Below are positions 28,275-38,837 of a DNA stretch of 64,000 bases, in pieces; the first letter of the stretch is position 1, and every line of letters starts with the position of its first letter. The notes beneath the pieces were generated by a model. The model was given only the letters and a program-made list of their open reading frames with translations. It was not told the DNA's origin and made no database searches. The position numbers were made by a program, and so were the translations under genes. Source of the stretch: Thiosymbion sp942492625. Its GTDB lineage: Bacteria > Pseudomonadota > Gammaproteobacteria > Chromatiales > Chromatiaceae. The stretch is taken from assembly GCA_942492625.1 (NCBI GenBank), contig CALOFM010000016.1:73270-137269 (forward strand), read 5' to 3'.

Positions 28275-28466
28275 CTAGTGTGCGCCTTCATCTTTGTCCG
28301 AGCTGCAATGCCCGCCTGCACAACCGCCGCAGCAGCCACCGGCACGCTCGCTATAGGCACCGAATTCCGGATGCCTGGCAGCGAAGAGACGCGCGATCTG
28401 CTGGACCGCGACCCAACCCACCATCACAATCAGAACGATACCGACGGCAAGGAGATAGGTACCCAT
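28275..28466 (-). CDS. small Cys-rich membrane protein, NqrM-like
   Basis: 63 residues. One N-terminal transmembrane helix (about 4-24) is followed by a tail with CCGGCAGGHC, i.e. four Cys and one His close together, then charged residues. It starts 3 bp after rnfA and is the last gene of the rnf segment. In size, topology and Cys clustering it recalls NqrM, the maturation factor needed by Na+-NQR for its inter-subunit iron site. Rnf has a comparable iron site in RnfA/E, so an Rnf-specific maturation role is a reasonable inference but not shown. Confidence 0.55.
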   Translation of the reverse strand: MGTYLLAVGIVLIVMVGWVAVQQIARLFAARHPEFGAYSERAGGCCGGCAGGHCSSDKDEGAH

Positions 28467-28468
28467 CG

Positions 28469-29053
28469 TTAATGGGCTCCGAGTCCGGCGAAACCCATGA
28501 AGGTGAGGGACAACATCCCGGCCAACATGAAGCTCAGGGCCGCTCCCCGGCTGATGGCAGGCACATCGGCCAGGTCCATCCTCACACGCAAGCCGGCCAT
28601 GAGCATGAGGGCCAAGGTGAAGCCAGCGCCGGCACCGATGCTATACACCAGGCTCTGAAGGAAGCTGTACTCCTTGAAGGTCTGGAACAGGGCCAATCCC
28701 AGGATGGCACAGTTGGTCGTAATCAACGGCAGAAAGATACCCAGGGCGCGAAAAAGGGTCGGACTGAGCTTTTTTACTATCAATTCGACCAACTGGACCG
28801 CGGAGGCAATGACGGCGATGTAGCAGATGAGCCGCAGGAACTCCAGCTCGAACTCCACCAGTAGCTCGTTGATCCCGTACGCGCACAGGGAGCTGACGAA
28901 CATCACGAAGGTAGTTGCCAATCCCATGTTCCATGCTGTATCAAGCTTTCCGGAGACGCCGAGAAACGGGCACAGGCCGAGAAAGTACGCGAGCACGAAG
29001 TTGTTGATAATGAACGCGTTTAAGAATATGAAGCTCAGGTCATCAGGTTGCAT
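28469..29053 (-). CDS. rnfA: Rnf complex subunit A
   Basis: 194 residues of the RnfA/NqrE family: six transmembrane helices with the conserved Cys-containing half-helices, NNFVLAYFLGLCPFLGVS near the start and PLITTNCAILGLAL in the middle. The Cys residues in these two segments match those binding the membrane-embedded iron-sulfur site. RnfA pairs with RnfE. Its start overlaps the rnfE end by 11 bp. The complex moves electrons between ferredoxin and NAD(H) coupled to H+ or Na+ transport. Confidence 0.93.
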   Translation of the reverse strand: MQPDDLSFIFLNAFIINNFVLAYFLGLCPFLGVSGKLDTAWNMGLATTFVMFVSSLCAYGINELLVEFELEFLRLICYIAVIASAVQLVELIVKKLSPTLFRALGIFLPLITTNCAILGLALFQTFKEYSFLQSLVYSIGAGAGFTLALMLMAGLRVRMDLADVPAISRGAALSFMLAGMLSLTFMGFAGLGAH

Positions 29054-29708
29054 GGATAGCCCCCTCTTCTTTCGCGGCTTTAAGCTTTAGCTGTTTACGC
29101 TCCTTCAACCAGGCGAACAGCAACAGCCAGGCTCCGGTAACGAAAAACCCTCCAGGCGGCAGGATCATGACCACCCAAGGTTGGTAGCCATCGCCGAACA
29201 GCGGAAATCCCAGCAGACTCCCACTACCCAGTATCTCCCTCACCGTACCCAGGCATAACAAAGCTAGAGTGAAACCGGCACCTATCCCAAGCGCATTGAC
29301 CAGGGATTTGGTAACCCGGTGCTTGGATGCAAAGCTCTCCGCACGGCCAAGAATGACGCAGTTGGCCACAATGAGCTGGATGAACGCCCCCAAGGCGTTA
29401 TAGAGCTCCAGGCTGAGGGCATGGATCGCATAGTCTACGATGGTGACGAAAGTGGCGATAATGATGATGTAGGATGCGATGCGAACCTGTTTGGGGATAT
29501 AGTTACGCAACAAGGACACCAACAAGCTCGAGCCGAGAAGAACAAAGGTAGTCGCCAAACCCATACCGATGGCATTGAAGGTGGTGTTTGTGACGGCCAG
29601 AGCGGGACATAGACCCAGTAACATAACGAATACCGGGTTCTCCTCCCACAGCCCGCGCAGGAAGGTATCGGCGGTAATGGGCTTTTTTTCGTTGGGCAGG
29701 GCGGCCAT
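29043..29708 (-). CDS. rnfE: Rnf complex subunit E
   Basis: 221 residues, the RnfE/NqrD family: six helices with ENPVFVMLLGLCPALAVTN and QLIVANCVILGRAES, the two Cys half-helix motifs. It begins with the last base of the rnfG stop (TAATG), so the pair is tightly coupled. The C-terminal tail is charged and longer than the last helix needs. Together with RnfA it forms the inverted-topology pair of the membrane core. Confidence 0.92.
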   Translation of the reverse strand: MAALPNEKKPITADTFLRGLWEENPVFVMLLGLCPALAVTNTTFNAIGMGLATTFVLLGSSLLVSLLRNYIPKQVRIASYIIIIATFVTIVDYAIHALSLELYNALGAFIQLIVANCVILGRAESFASKHRVTKSLVNALGIGAGFTLALLCLGTVREILGSGSLLGFPLFGDGYQPWVVMILPPGGFFVTGAWLLLFAWLKERKQLKLKAAKEEGAIHAT

Positions 29709-30445
29709 TACTTGATTACCTCCGACTCGGGAGCTACTTCTGTTTCAGGGGGTGACTCTATCTCAGACAGGTGCTGTGCAATAAGGGGCACCATCGTGAC
29801 GGTAGTCTCGTGTAGCCCTTTACCTATTGCCCTCGAGGTAATAGTCGCGCCTGAAATGGCGTCCACCTCCCAGGGTTGGGTTTTGGTCCCATGCTTCACT
29901 GTCTCGATGGGATGGGCCACACTGCTCTTGTCGGCCGTCAGCTCGACAGACAATGCTTCGAAATTGGCCATGAAGCCCGCGTTGCCTTCGACGGTCTTCT
30001 TGTCACCCATACCCGGGGTATCCGTGCTCTTCATGATGGTAAGGCCGACGATACACGCGCATCCCGGATCGTAGGCAAACAGGGTGCGCACCACATCCTG
30101 ATACCCCTGGGCCGCACCCTGCAAGGCAATCCCAGCCAGCTTGCTGGAGCCTTCATAGACCGCGAAGAGATCGGCCTCACCGGACGCCGTCTCATCCAGA
30201 CGCACCAGACCGTCGCCATCGAGCGCGAAGCTCACCCGCCTCGCCTTCTCCTGATCAATCCCCGGGATGACTCGAAAAACCGCCTGTTCCAAGGCCAAGC
30301 GTTCTTTCTCCTTGATGATCGGATCGGTGTACTGGTAAACGAGCACCACCGAGAGGCCGGCGAACATGGCGATAAGACCGAGCGTGCGGATCAACGCCAC
30401 AGGGGATGGCATGGGTGGTGCCTGGGTGTGTGCCTCCGCGGTCAT
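29708..30445 (-). CDS. rnfG: Rnf complex subunit G (FMN-bearing)
   Basis: 245 residues. One N-terminal transmembrane helix (about 17-37) precedes a periplasmic FMN-binding domain. SGATITSRAI near residue 200 is the S/T-G-A-T motif whose Thr receives FMN through a phosphodiester bond, a reaction that needs ApbE; no apbE lies in the window. The C-terminus is Glu/Pro-rich. The gene sits between rnfD and rnfE with almost no spacing. Confidence 0.9.
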   Translation of the reverse strand: MTAEAHTQAPPMPSPVALIRTLGLIAMFAGLSVVLVYQYTDPIIKEKERLALEQAVFRVIPGIDQEKARRVSFALDGDGLVRLDETASGEADLFAVYEGSSKLAGIALQGAAQGYQDVVRTLFAYDPGCACIVGLTIMKSTDTPGMGDKKTVEGNAGFMANFEALSVELTADKSSVAHPIETVKHGTKTQPWEVDAISGATITSRAIGKGLHETTVTMVPLIAQHLSEIESPPETEVAPESEVIK

Positions 30446-30448
30446 GAC

Positions 30449-31516
30449 TTAAGCCTTCTTCTGCCTGCTGGTGCCGTAGACCCTGGGTTGGGTCCATGCG
30501 CTGATGAGGGGGGATGCTGCATTGCCAAACAGGATGGCGTACATGACACCCTCCGGCAGGCCTCCGAACAAGCGAATGATCACGGTGAGAAAACCGATGA
30601 GGAAACCGTAGACCCACACACCGGCCGGCGTTACCGGCGATGCCGTCATATCCGAAGCCATGAACATGGCGCCAAGCATCAGCCCACCGGACAACACCAT
30701 GAAGGTCGGCGTGGGATAGGCTTGCGGATCGACCATGAAGAAGATCCCCGCCGTGACGAAGGTACCCAGGATCATGGCGGCCGGTATGCGCCAATCCATC
30801 ATCTGGCGCACCGCTAGATAGGCACCGCAGACCAGGATCAGCAGGGCGGAGGTCTCACCGGCCGAGCCCGCGGTCATGCCCATCAACAGGTCCATGGAAT
30901 CCGTGGCGACATGGGCCACTTCTCCATCGCCGAACTTCTGCAGCGCTAAGGGCGTGGCCCCGGTAAATCCGTCCAGGTCGAGGTCCTTGACCCATTGCCC
31001 CACCGGAACAGGCACTGCAAAGGGAAATGTCAGGGTGGAGGGTATGAGTTCGGTGAACCGGCCGGGGGCGAAGGCCGGCGTCCAGGTGGTGATCGCCACC
31101 GGGAAGGCCGCTTGGACAAAGGCCCTGCCCACCAGGGCGGGATTGAACACGTTAAAGCCGATGCCACCGAACATGACTTTGGCGAGCGCAATGCCGACGA
31201 ACCCGGCCAAAGCCGCCATCCACAGAGGAAAGCCCGGCGGCAGGGTAAGGGCAAGCAGCATGCCGCTGATTACCGCGCTGTAGTCGCCTACCGTCGTGGG
31301 ATTGTTGGACAGCCGGCAAAAGAGATGCTCCGTCCCGGCGCAGGCCAGGACCGCCACCAAAATCAGCAAGAAGGCACTGATCCCGAACTGATAGACGGCA
31401 AACGCGCACACCGGCAGCAGCGCGTAGACCACGTTGCGCATGATCTGGTCGACGCTCGCGACGCGGCGGATATGCGGCGAGGTGCGGACCTCCATCAAGT
31501 TTGCCTTATCTACCAT
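30449..31516 (-). CDS. rnfD: Rnf complex subunit D (FMN-bearing membrane subunit)
   Basis: 355 residues from ATG 31516; the open frame continues upstream only because it overlaps the misframed rnfC. RnfD/NqrB proteins have about ten helices and covalently bound FMN. The attachment motif DGFTGATPLAL is present. FNVFNPALVGRAF and the C-terminal GLPEGVMYAILFGNAASPLI are further family signatures. It follows rnfC by 4 bp. Confidence 0.92.
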   Translation of the reverse strand: MVDKANLMEVRTSPHIRRVASVDQIMRNVVYALLPVCAFAVYQFGISAFLLILVAVLACAGTEHLFCRLSNNPTTVGDYSAVISGMLLALTLPPGFPLWMAALAGFVGIALAKVMFGGIGFNVFNPALVGRAFVQAAFPVAITTWTPAFAPGRFTELIPSTLTFPFAVPVPVGQWVKDLDLDGFTGATPLALQKFGDGEVAHVATDSMDLLMGMTAGSAGETSALLILVCGAYLAVRQMMDWRIPAAMILGTFVTAGIFFMVDPQAYPTPTFMVLSGGLMLGAMFMASDMTASPVTPAGVWVYGFLIGFLTVIIRLFGGLPEGVMYAILFGNAASPLISAWTQPRVYGTSRQKKA

Positions 31517-31520
31517 GGGT

Positions 31521-32882
31521 CTACGCCGCTCTTGCGCTGTTCTCTCGGTTGATGGCCTTGGCAATGCGGAAATACTGCACCAGAGGGATCCCGGAGGGGC
31601 AAACGTAGCTGCAGCACCCGCACTCGAAACAATCGTTAAGATGGAAACCCGTCTGCATGGTCTCGTATTGACGCTTGCCGGCCAGCATACCCAGCTCCGC
31701 CGGATTGAGGTGAATCGGACAGGCTTGCACGCACTTCGCGCGCATTTGATGCAGGGCCACACCTTCTTCGGGATCTGGGCCGATTTCTCTTCCTCCGTAA
31801 GCACCAAGATCCCGGAAACGCCCTTGGTCACAGGGACGTCCAGCGCGGACACGGATACGCCCATCATGGGACCGCCGAGGATCAGCTGCCGGGCATCGCC
31901 GTGAAACCCGAGCTGCTCCAGCACGAACCGCAGGGGCGTGCCCAGCGCCACAAGGTAATTGCCCGGCTGCCCGATACCCGGGCCGGAAATGGTCACCACC
32001 CGCTCGATCAAGCCCTGGCTATGGGGCAGCAACGCCCCCAGCTGGGCGAGCGTGGCCACGTTGTAGACGCTCACCCCGACCGCTGCGGGAAAGCCGCCGC
32101 TGGGCACCTCCCGGTTCAGCAGGGCCTTGATCATCATCTTCTCCGCGCCCTGGGGGTATTTGGTCTTCATGACCCCGACGGTTACGGATCCGTCCGCGGG
32201 ACAGGCATCGCGGAGCGCATGCGATGGCGTCCGGCTTGTTGTCCTCGACACCGATGACGGCCTTGCTGGCACCCACCGCCTTCATGGCGATCCGGATCCC
32301 GGCAAAGAGATCCATGGAGTACTCCAGCATGACCCGGTGATCGGTGGTGAGGTAGGGCTCGCACTCGCAGCCGTTCACCATCACGGTGTCCACCACCTGG
32401 CCCTTGGGCACCGTCATCTTGACATGGGTCGGGAAGCTCGCGCCGCCCAGACCCACCATACCCGTATCCTGAACGGCCCGGACGATATCCTCCGGCCCCA
32501 TGCCGTCGACGTCTTGGGGCAAGTCGTACAACACGTCCTGACTGACACCGGAATGCAGCTCAAGCAGTATCGCTTCCGCCTTGGGTCCGCGGGCCGTGGG
32601 CATCAGCCCGATCTTCTTGACTACACCGGTGGCCGGCGCATGCAGGGGAACAGACATGAACCCATCCGCCTTGGCGATTGGCTCCCCACGCACCACTTCC
32701 TGACCCTCGTGAACGATGGGGACGGAGGGTTTTCCGAAGTGCTGCGACAGTGGGAGCACCATTTCCGGGGCGAAGGGCAGCCGGCGGATCTCCTTCGCAT
32801 CCGTTGGCTCCTTGTACTCCCGTGGATGGACGCCGTGTGAGAAGGTCGCCTTCCCCAACCCGATCAGCTGCATCAGACCCAT
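31521..32882 (-). CDS. rnfC: Rnf complex subunit C, with two small indels
   Basis: RnfC accepts electrons from or delivers them to NADH and carries two [4Fe-4S] clusters. Reading needs three pieces: 32882 to about 32220 (FSHGVHPREYK, GLGGASFPTHVK, NGCECEPYLT), then one frame over to about 31740 (ALRDACPADGSVTV, KTKYPQGAEKMMIKALL, GGPMMG, PCIKCA), then back to the first frame (CVQACPIHLNP, CFECGCCSYVCPSG) to 31521. An extra base at about 32219 and an extra CG within the CGCGCG at 31737-31742 explain this; together they add three bases. Without them a normal 452-residue RnfC appears. The neighbouring rnf genes are intact, so assembly error is likely. Confidence 0.85.
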
Positions 32883-32921
32883 ATCAGTTTGCTCTCGTTC
32901 GTTTTCTTAGAGCCCGTCGTC

Positions 32922-35900
32922 TTACTGGTACTTTTCCGCCCGCGCGATGAGCTTATCGAGTCCCTTCTCGCCGGCGTCCCAGGGCGTTCCCGGGTGGATG
33001 CAATCGGCGGGGCACTTCTCCGCCGAGCGCACGATATCCTTGTAGGGACCACCCTTGGGATTGATCACAACGGCCTTCTTCTCATCGTTGTAGGCGAAGA
33101 TCTTCGGATTGATGTCGATACACTCATCGCAGGTCGTGCAGAGCGGCGCCTCGATCCACACCGGCTCGAAGCCTTCCGCCTCGGCCGCCGCCGGGGCCAC
33201 GCCGCCCTCGGCAGCGGGGGCAGCACCCAATGCGGCCGCAAGCTCCGGCCCGCCGCCGCCACCGAGCATGGAGTAGAGACCCGTGGCGAGCTTCGAAGCG
33301 GTTTCGGCTCGCACCTGGTTGGCGATCGCCTCCGGGTCCACCTTGTCGATCAACCCGGCGATACCTTTGAGCGTCCTCCAGTTGCCGAGCCGCTCCTCTG
33401 TCGAGGCCACGAGCTCGGCGGCGCAGATGACGCGCATCAGGTGGTTCTTCTTGTCCACACCCCAGACGAAGGGATACATGCCTTCGCGGTCATCCTTGTC
33501 CATCTTCAGGAACTCGGCGATGGGCACCATGTTCTCGTTCCAGGTATCCCGCGGGGCCACGCGGAAGTGCTTGCGGAAACGGCCCTCGCTGAGCGCGAAC
33601 TCGGCAAAGGTCATGGGCAATTCCATCGAATCCTCGTTGCCTTCCTCGTCCTCGAACTTGAGCGTATAAGTCGGCCAGTCGTCGTCGATGGCCGGATTGC
33701 CGTCAAGCGAAATGCACTCTTCCCAAGTCTCGCCGGCATCCGGGTCGAACACCACCAGGGGATAGGCCCGGGACTCCACCGCCAGCCTGCTCTGCATCTC
33801 GGAGGCGTCATCGGGGATCGCATGCTCCGGCTGACAGGGTGCGTAGATGTTCCACAGGGCCGGGTCGCCGCGAGTTGAGCCCGTCGATATAGCTTTCGAT
33901 GAGATGCGTGTAGTGACTCGGGGCACCATTGACCGTGTAGGTGGTCCGGTGGGCCATGCTGATCAGGACCATCTCCTTGCGGATCTCTTCCTTTCCGTGC
34001 CAGGCCGACCCATAGGGCGCCATGTCGGAGACCTGGCCGATGAAGCCCGAGGTACAGGCCTGACCGCCGGTGTTGGAGTAGACCTGGGTGTCGACGACGA
34101 ACACCTTGATCGGCATACCCGAGGCAATGGCCCGGGAAAGGTTCTGGAAGCCGATGTCGTACATGGCCCCATCACCGCCCACTGCCACCACCGGTGGGCA
34201 AAGCCGGAATTCCTCGTCGGTGAACTTGTTCCACTTGAAGTAGGCCAACTCTTCTTCCATCTGCGCGATGTCGTGCTTGCCTTCGAGCTCCATCTCGGCC
34301 ATGCGGATGGCCTTGAAGCCATCGGCCATCTTTGCCATGTGTCCCTCGAAGATACCCATGGCAACCGACGGGGCATCTTGGAACAGGTGGCTGGTCCAGG
34401 GGAACGGGTAGGGATTGTAGGGGAACGTGGAGCCGTACACTGAGGTGCAACCCGTGGCGTTGATGAAGCCCAGGTCGGCGCGGCCGCGCTTGGTGGTGCC
34501 CTCGGTATAGCGCCACTTCAGGGTCTTGAGGTTGTCCAGGACCCGGGTGACCCATGCGAGCCATGCGGCATCGATCGGGGTGCCGGCCTTACCCCGGCTG
34601 AGCGATCCCGCGAGACTGGACAGTGTCAGGTTGATGTCCTTGTGCTCCTCGACGGCCCGTTGCACCGCTGCCACGTTGGCAATATCCATGGTATCGGCGA
34701 GCTTCAGCCGGATGTGCTGCTCCAGGCGCTCGATGAGGTCCGTAACCTTCTCCAGGTGCTTCTTCACCCGCGGCTGCAGGAGTGCCGTTACTGTCGCCGT
34801 GAACAGGTGCAACGAGGTCTTCTCGCCGCAGCCGTTGCAGGCGCCGTCGCCGGAGTCCATGGACCAGTAGGTCTTCTTGTCCAGGAGCATGGTCTCGAGC
34901 GCGCCGATCTTCTCATCCACGTCGTCGATGCGGATGAAATCGGGCGAGGTGGTGGGCAGATCCAGCCAGTAGGCCCAGTCATCCCGCAGCGTTTGTATCG
35001 CCTCCGGCGTTTGCTTCTCGATTACCAACGCATCATCGTCGCAGATGGTGACGCACTCCATGCAGCCTTTGCAGGTGTATGGGTTGATGGTGATGGAGAA
35101 GAGTCCACCGCTTCCTTTGGCCTTCTTTTCTTTGTTCTGGTAGTAAGGCGGCACCAGGGAGAACTTGAAGTCCCCCATGGCGTCGTTGAACCAGTCGAAC
35201 TCCTGCTCCAAATGCGGCTTGGTCCCGGCGTCCAGATCCGACTCGGCTATGGTCTCGGCGATGGCCTGGGCAAGAAGGGGACGCGCATCGAGATTCGCAC
35301 CCTCCGCGCTGGCCGCCACTGCGCGCAGCTTCTTCTCGGTGGTGCGGACCGCCTTGCGCAAGTACTTAACCTCGCGCCCCTTGCCTTCGATCCGCTTGAC
35401 GGTGGTCTCGAACACATCCGAGACGGAGTTGACCAGACCCGGAATGGCGCTGTCGGGACAAATCGCAAAGCAGTCGCTGCAGGCCGTGCATTTCTCCGGA
35501 TCCCACACGGGATACTCGAACCGGATCATGGTCATGTCCCGATACACGCCGGTGCTGGCGGGAATCAGGCTCAAGGCATTGAAGGGATCGGCCAGGTTCT
35601 GCTCGCCCTTACCCTTCTGATAGAAGTTACCCGTCCGTTCCCAGAACGCATGAACGTCCGTCTTCGGATCATCGCCCGACGGAAGGCGCCTGAGCATGAT
35701 GGGCATGGCAGGCTCCTTCCGCATGCCGCCGCCCTCAGCGGAGGAAAGCACCCGCTTGTCGGTAATCTCGACTATCTCGTCGAAGCCACGCCGGATCACG
35801 CGCACGTTGTCTTCCACCACGCGGGCGCCCTTGCCGCCGAACTTGTCCTGCAGCTGATCCCTTATGGCCTGGAACAGCTTCTCTTCGGTGAAGCCGGCGA

Positions 35901-37863
35901 CCTCCATGACCGGGGAAGCGGCGAAGAAGGCACCTTGGAAGGCGGCACCCTGCATGCGGATCTGCAGCTCCAGGTCCGTCGCCTCGGCGCGGGCGATCTT
36001 GAAGCCATCCAGGAAATAGATCCGGATGTCGTTGTCGATGATGAACTTCTGTGATTGCGGAGGAATGGTCTTCCAGACCTCCTCGGCGGTCTCCAACTCG
36101 CTTTGGATGATGAAAACGCCGCCCTTCTTCAGGCCGAACAGCGGGTTGGAGTGCCCGAACACGTTGGGGTCGGGGGAGAGAACCGCGTCCACATAATAAT
36201 ACTCGCAGTTCATCCGAATGGTTTCAGGGGCCGCCGACAAATAGTAGGTCGTCGGCTGGCCCTTCTTCTCCGACCCGTATTTCGGGTTGGCCTTGACTTC
36301 GTACCCGAGCAGGTCGAACAGGGTCATGGCCAGGTTCTTACCGGTGGTGATCGCGCCCCAGCCACCCACCGAATGCATGCGGACCGTGATCGCACCAGGC
36401 GGCATGAGATTCGGGTTCTCGCTACCGCGAATCGCGTAGTCTCTCACCCCCGGATACAGGTCCAAGATGTTCTGCTGGTGGATCTCCTCCTTGGGCGTAA
36501 AGGCCTTATCCCGGATGAAGTCAACGGACAGGTAGAAGAACTTCTTCCTCTTGCCGTCGGGGAGCATGTTCTCGATCGCGCCGATCAGGGCCTCCGGCTG
36601 CAGGTCGCGGCTGCCTAGGCCATAGGCCCCTGAGTAGATTGGCGATACGTCGCTCTGCGGCTTGGCGTAGGTTGGATAGGCGGGGTGGGGAATCTCCTCC
36701 TTGCGCCCGACGATCCCGTTCTCCACGCATTTCGCGATGGCGGCCCGGGTCTCGCGCATGATCGGCAGGTCCTCGGCCAGCGGCTGGTCGGTGCGCTCCA
36801 GAACGGCCACCCCTTTGCGTCCGCGTACAATCTCGCTGATCAGCGCGCCGGGGAAGGGGCGCCACATGACGACGTTCACCACGCCAACCTTGAGCCTGCG
36901 CGTCTCGCGCAAATAATCCGCCACCGCCTCGGCCTGCACCAGCATGCTGCCCATGCCGACGATCAGGTAATCGGCATCCTCGACCCGGTAGGTCATCACG
37001 CGATTGTAGCGGCGTCCCGTGAGCTCGTAGTACTCGTCCATGCACTGGTCGGTGATGGCCGGGATATGCTCGAAGAAGAAGGGGCGCTGAGCGGCCACGG
37101 CCTGCATGTAGCCGTCCTGGTTCTGCACACAGCCGGAGGTGGCGGGGTTGTCCACATCCCACACCAGCGGGACACGGCGGCGTTTCTCGCCGTACAGCAT
37201 CCGCTGGGCCGGTGTCGGACAATCGATCAGGTCGTCGGGCCTGCCCAGGTACTCGGCGATGAGCTCGCGTTCCGGGATATCCACGGACTCGATCACATGG
37301 GTGGTCAGGAAGCCGTCCTGCCCCACCGCCCCGGGCGTGAGGGAAAGCTCCGCGATCTTTCGGGAGATGACGTTCAGGTCCGCTGCCTGTTGGGCGCTGT
37401 CTCCCAGGACCTGAAAGAAGCCTACGTCGTCGATGGCGAAGTAGTCGTCGTGGGCGGCATGCACATTGAGGCTGGTCTTGGTGATGGCGCGGCAGCCGAT
37501 GTTCAGGATATAGGGAAGGCGCTTGCCCACGGCGCCGTAAAGGGATTCGTGCATGTAGACGATGCCCTGGCCCGAGGAGAAGTTGGTCGCCCGCAGCCCG
37601 GACATGGACATGCCGGCGGTCACGCTGGCGGCGGCATGCTCGCCCTCGGGCTCGATAAAGATCAGCGGCCGGCCGGAGACGTTTCTGTGGCCCTTTGCGG
37701 TTTCCTCCGCCCAATACTCTCCCATCTGGGTAGACGGGGTGATGGGATAGGCACCGGCAGCATCGCTCGCCTCCCGCTCGCACATGATCACGGCGCCGTT
37801 GCCGTCCATGGACATGCGGATACCGGGATATTTGAACTGTTTGTCCTGCTGCTTCTTCATCAT
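32922..37863 (-). CDS. nifJ: NifJ-type pyruvate:ferredoxin/flavodoxin oxidoreductase, extended, one indel
   Basis: The enzyme interconverts pyruvate plus CoA with acetyl-CoA plus CO2 using ferredoxin. ATG 37863 is taken because it is preceded by ACGAGAGAG. Domains in order: pyruvate-binding domains (YPITPSTQMGE), gamma-type domain (RMHSVGGWGAITTGKNLA), two clusters (CTACSDCFAICP, CKGCMECVTICD), then the TPP domain (CNGCGEK, GDGAMYDIGFQN). An extra base at about 33860 breaks the frame after LNSRRP; one frame over continues ALWNIYAPCQPEH and runs to 32922. Whole length is about 1647 residues against about 1200 for ordinary NifJ. The excess lies in inserts between the clusters, in the TPP domain, and in a C-terminal extension ending in a ferredoxin-like CTTCDEC domain. 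Confidence 0.9.
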
Positions 37864-37967
37864 GACCAAAACTCTCTCGTTACCCGTTAGCTATAGACTG
37901 CCGTCGAAATGGAAGGCCTTCAGGAGTCCCTGGCCCTCTGCGTTAGTTCACTGGAATCCGACCCCGC

Positions 37968-38837
37968 CTATCCCCTCGGTAAGGGCTCCATGCGGAGGAT
38001 CTTCTTGGCGCCGCCACCCTTAACCGTTTTTTGATCCTCCATCCACACGATGGCACCCGTGGGACATCGCTCGATGGCGACCTTTGATGCAAGGTCGTTT
38101 TTGGAGTAATCGACCACCGCCAGATTGTCCTTGATTTCGATCAGCCCCTCCGGCGCATCCACCACACAGCGCGCACAGGCGGTACAAGCAACCTCGCAGT
38201 CATGCTCCGCTTCGTCGCCCTCGGAAAGACTCTTGCACGCCACCCAAAGATTGTGCGTAACGGGCTGGATCTCGAACAGATCCTTGGGACAGACCTCGAC
38301 GCAATCGTTGCAGGCCACACAGTTGTCCTCGCTGACGATGGGCAGGCCATACTTGTTCATGTGGATGGCGTCGAATTCGCACACGTCTTCGCAATCGCCC
38401 AGGCCCAAGCATCCCCAAGTGCATCCCTTGCCGCCCCCTGACGCCACTGCGGCGGCACGGCAGGACTTCAGGCCCGAGTACTCCGCGCGGAAAAAGGCTA
38501 CATGCGCCCCCCCGGCACAGGCCAGGCGTGCGACACGTTTGACGTGGTCGCCCAACTCCACGCCCAGGAAGCCAGCGATCGCCTCTGTCATGTCCTTGGA
38601 GTTCGGCGTGCACAGGGCCGGATCAGTCTCTCCTTTCACCAGTGCCTCGGCGAAAGGCCGACAGCCGGGCTTGCCGCAGGCGCCGCAATTGGCGTGGGGG
38701 AGCATCTCCTCCACATCGTCGATTCGGGGATCCTCGTAGACGTACAGCTTTCGGCTTGCCACCGCCAGGATGGCAGCCAAGATAACGCCCAACGCCAACA
38801 TGAACCCTGCTGCGGCGGCGATGCTCATCGATGTCAC
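37968..38837 (-). CDS. rnfB: Rnf complex subunit B (multi-cluster ferredoxin)
   Basis: 289 residues. One N-terminal transmembrane helix (about 7-27), then the CGACGKPGC four-Cys motif and several further Cys motifs: CTWGCLGLGDC, CVACNDCVEVCP and CTACARCVVDAP. The last ferredoxin motif is degenerate at its end (VDAP instead of CP), but a later ERCPTG may complete it. RnfB is the entry point for electrons from reduced ferredoxin. It is the promoter-proximal gene of the long minus-strand block, 104 bp before nifJ. Confidence 0.9.
   Translation of the reverse strand: MTSMSIAAAAGFMLALGVILAAILAVASRKLYVYEDPRIDDVEEMLPHANCGACGKPGCRPFAEALVKGETDPALCTPNSKDMTEAIAGFLGVELGDHVKRVARLACAGGAHVAFFRAEYSGLKSCRAAAVASGGGKGCTWGCLGLGDCEDVCEFDAIHMNKYGLPIVSEDNCVACNDCVEVCPKDLFEIQPVTHNLWVACKSLSEGDEAEHDCEVACTACARCVVDAPEGLIEIKDNLAVVDYSKNDLASKVAIERCPTGAIVWMEDQKTVKGGGAKKILRMEPLPRG

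Noticed and set aside
30449..32272. 607-residue frame read as one long RnfD with an N-terminal extension
   Set aside because: The extension is the middle of rnfC read through a frameshift; rnfD proper starts at 31516.
31521..33870. Programmed ribosomal frameshifting in rnfC and nifJ
   Set aside because: No slippery heptamer or stimulatory structure is evident and rnfC would need two opposite shifts; simple indels fit better.
34642..36054. 470-residue plus-strand open frame within nifJ
   Set aside because: Antisense shadow; nifJ motifs run continuously on the other strand.
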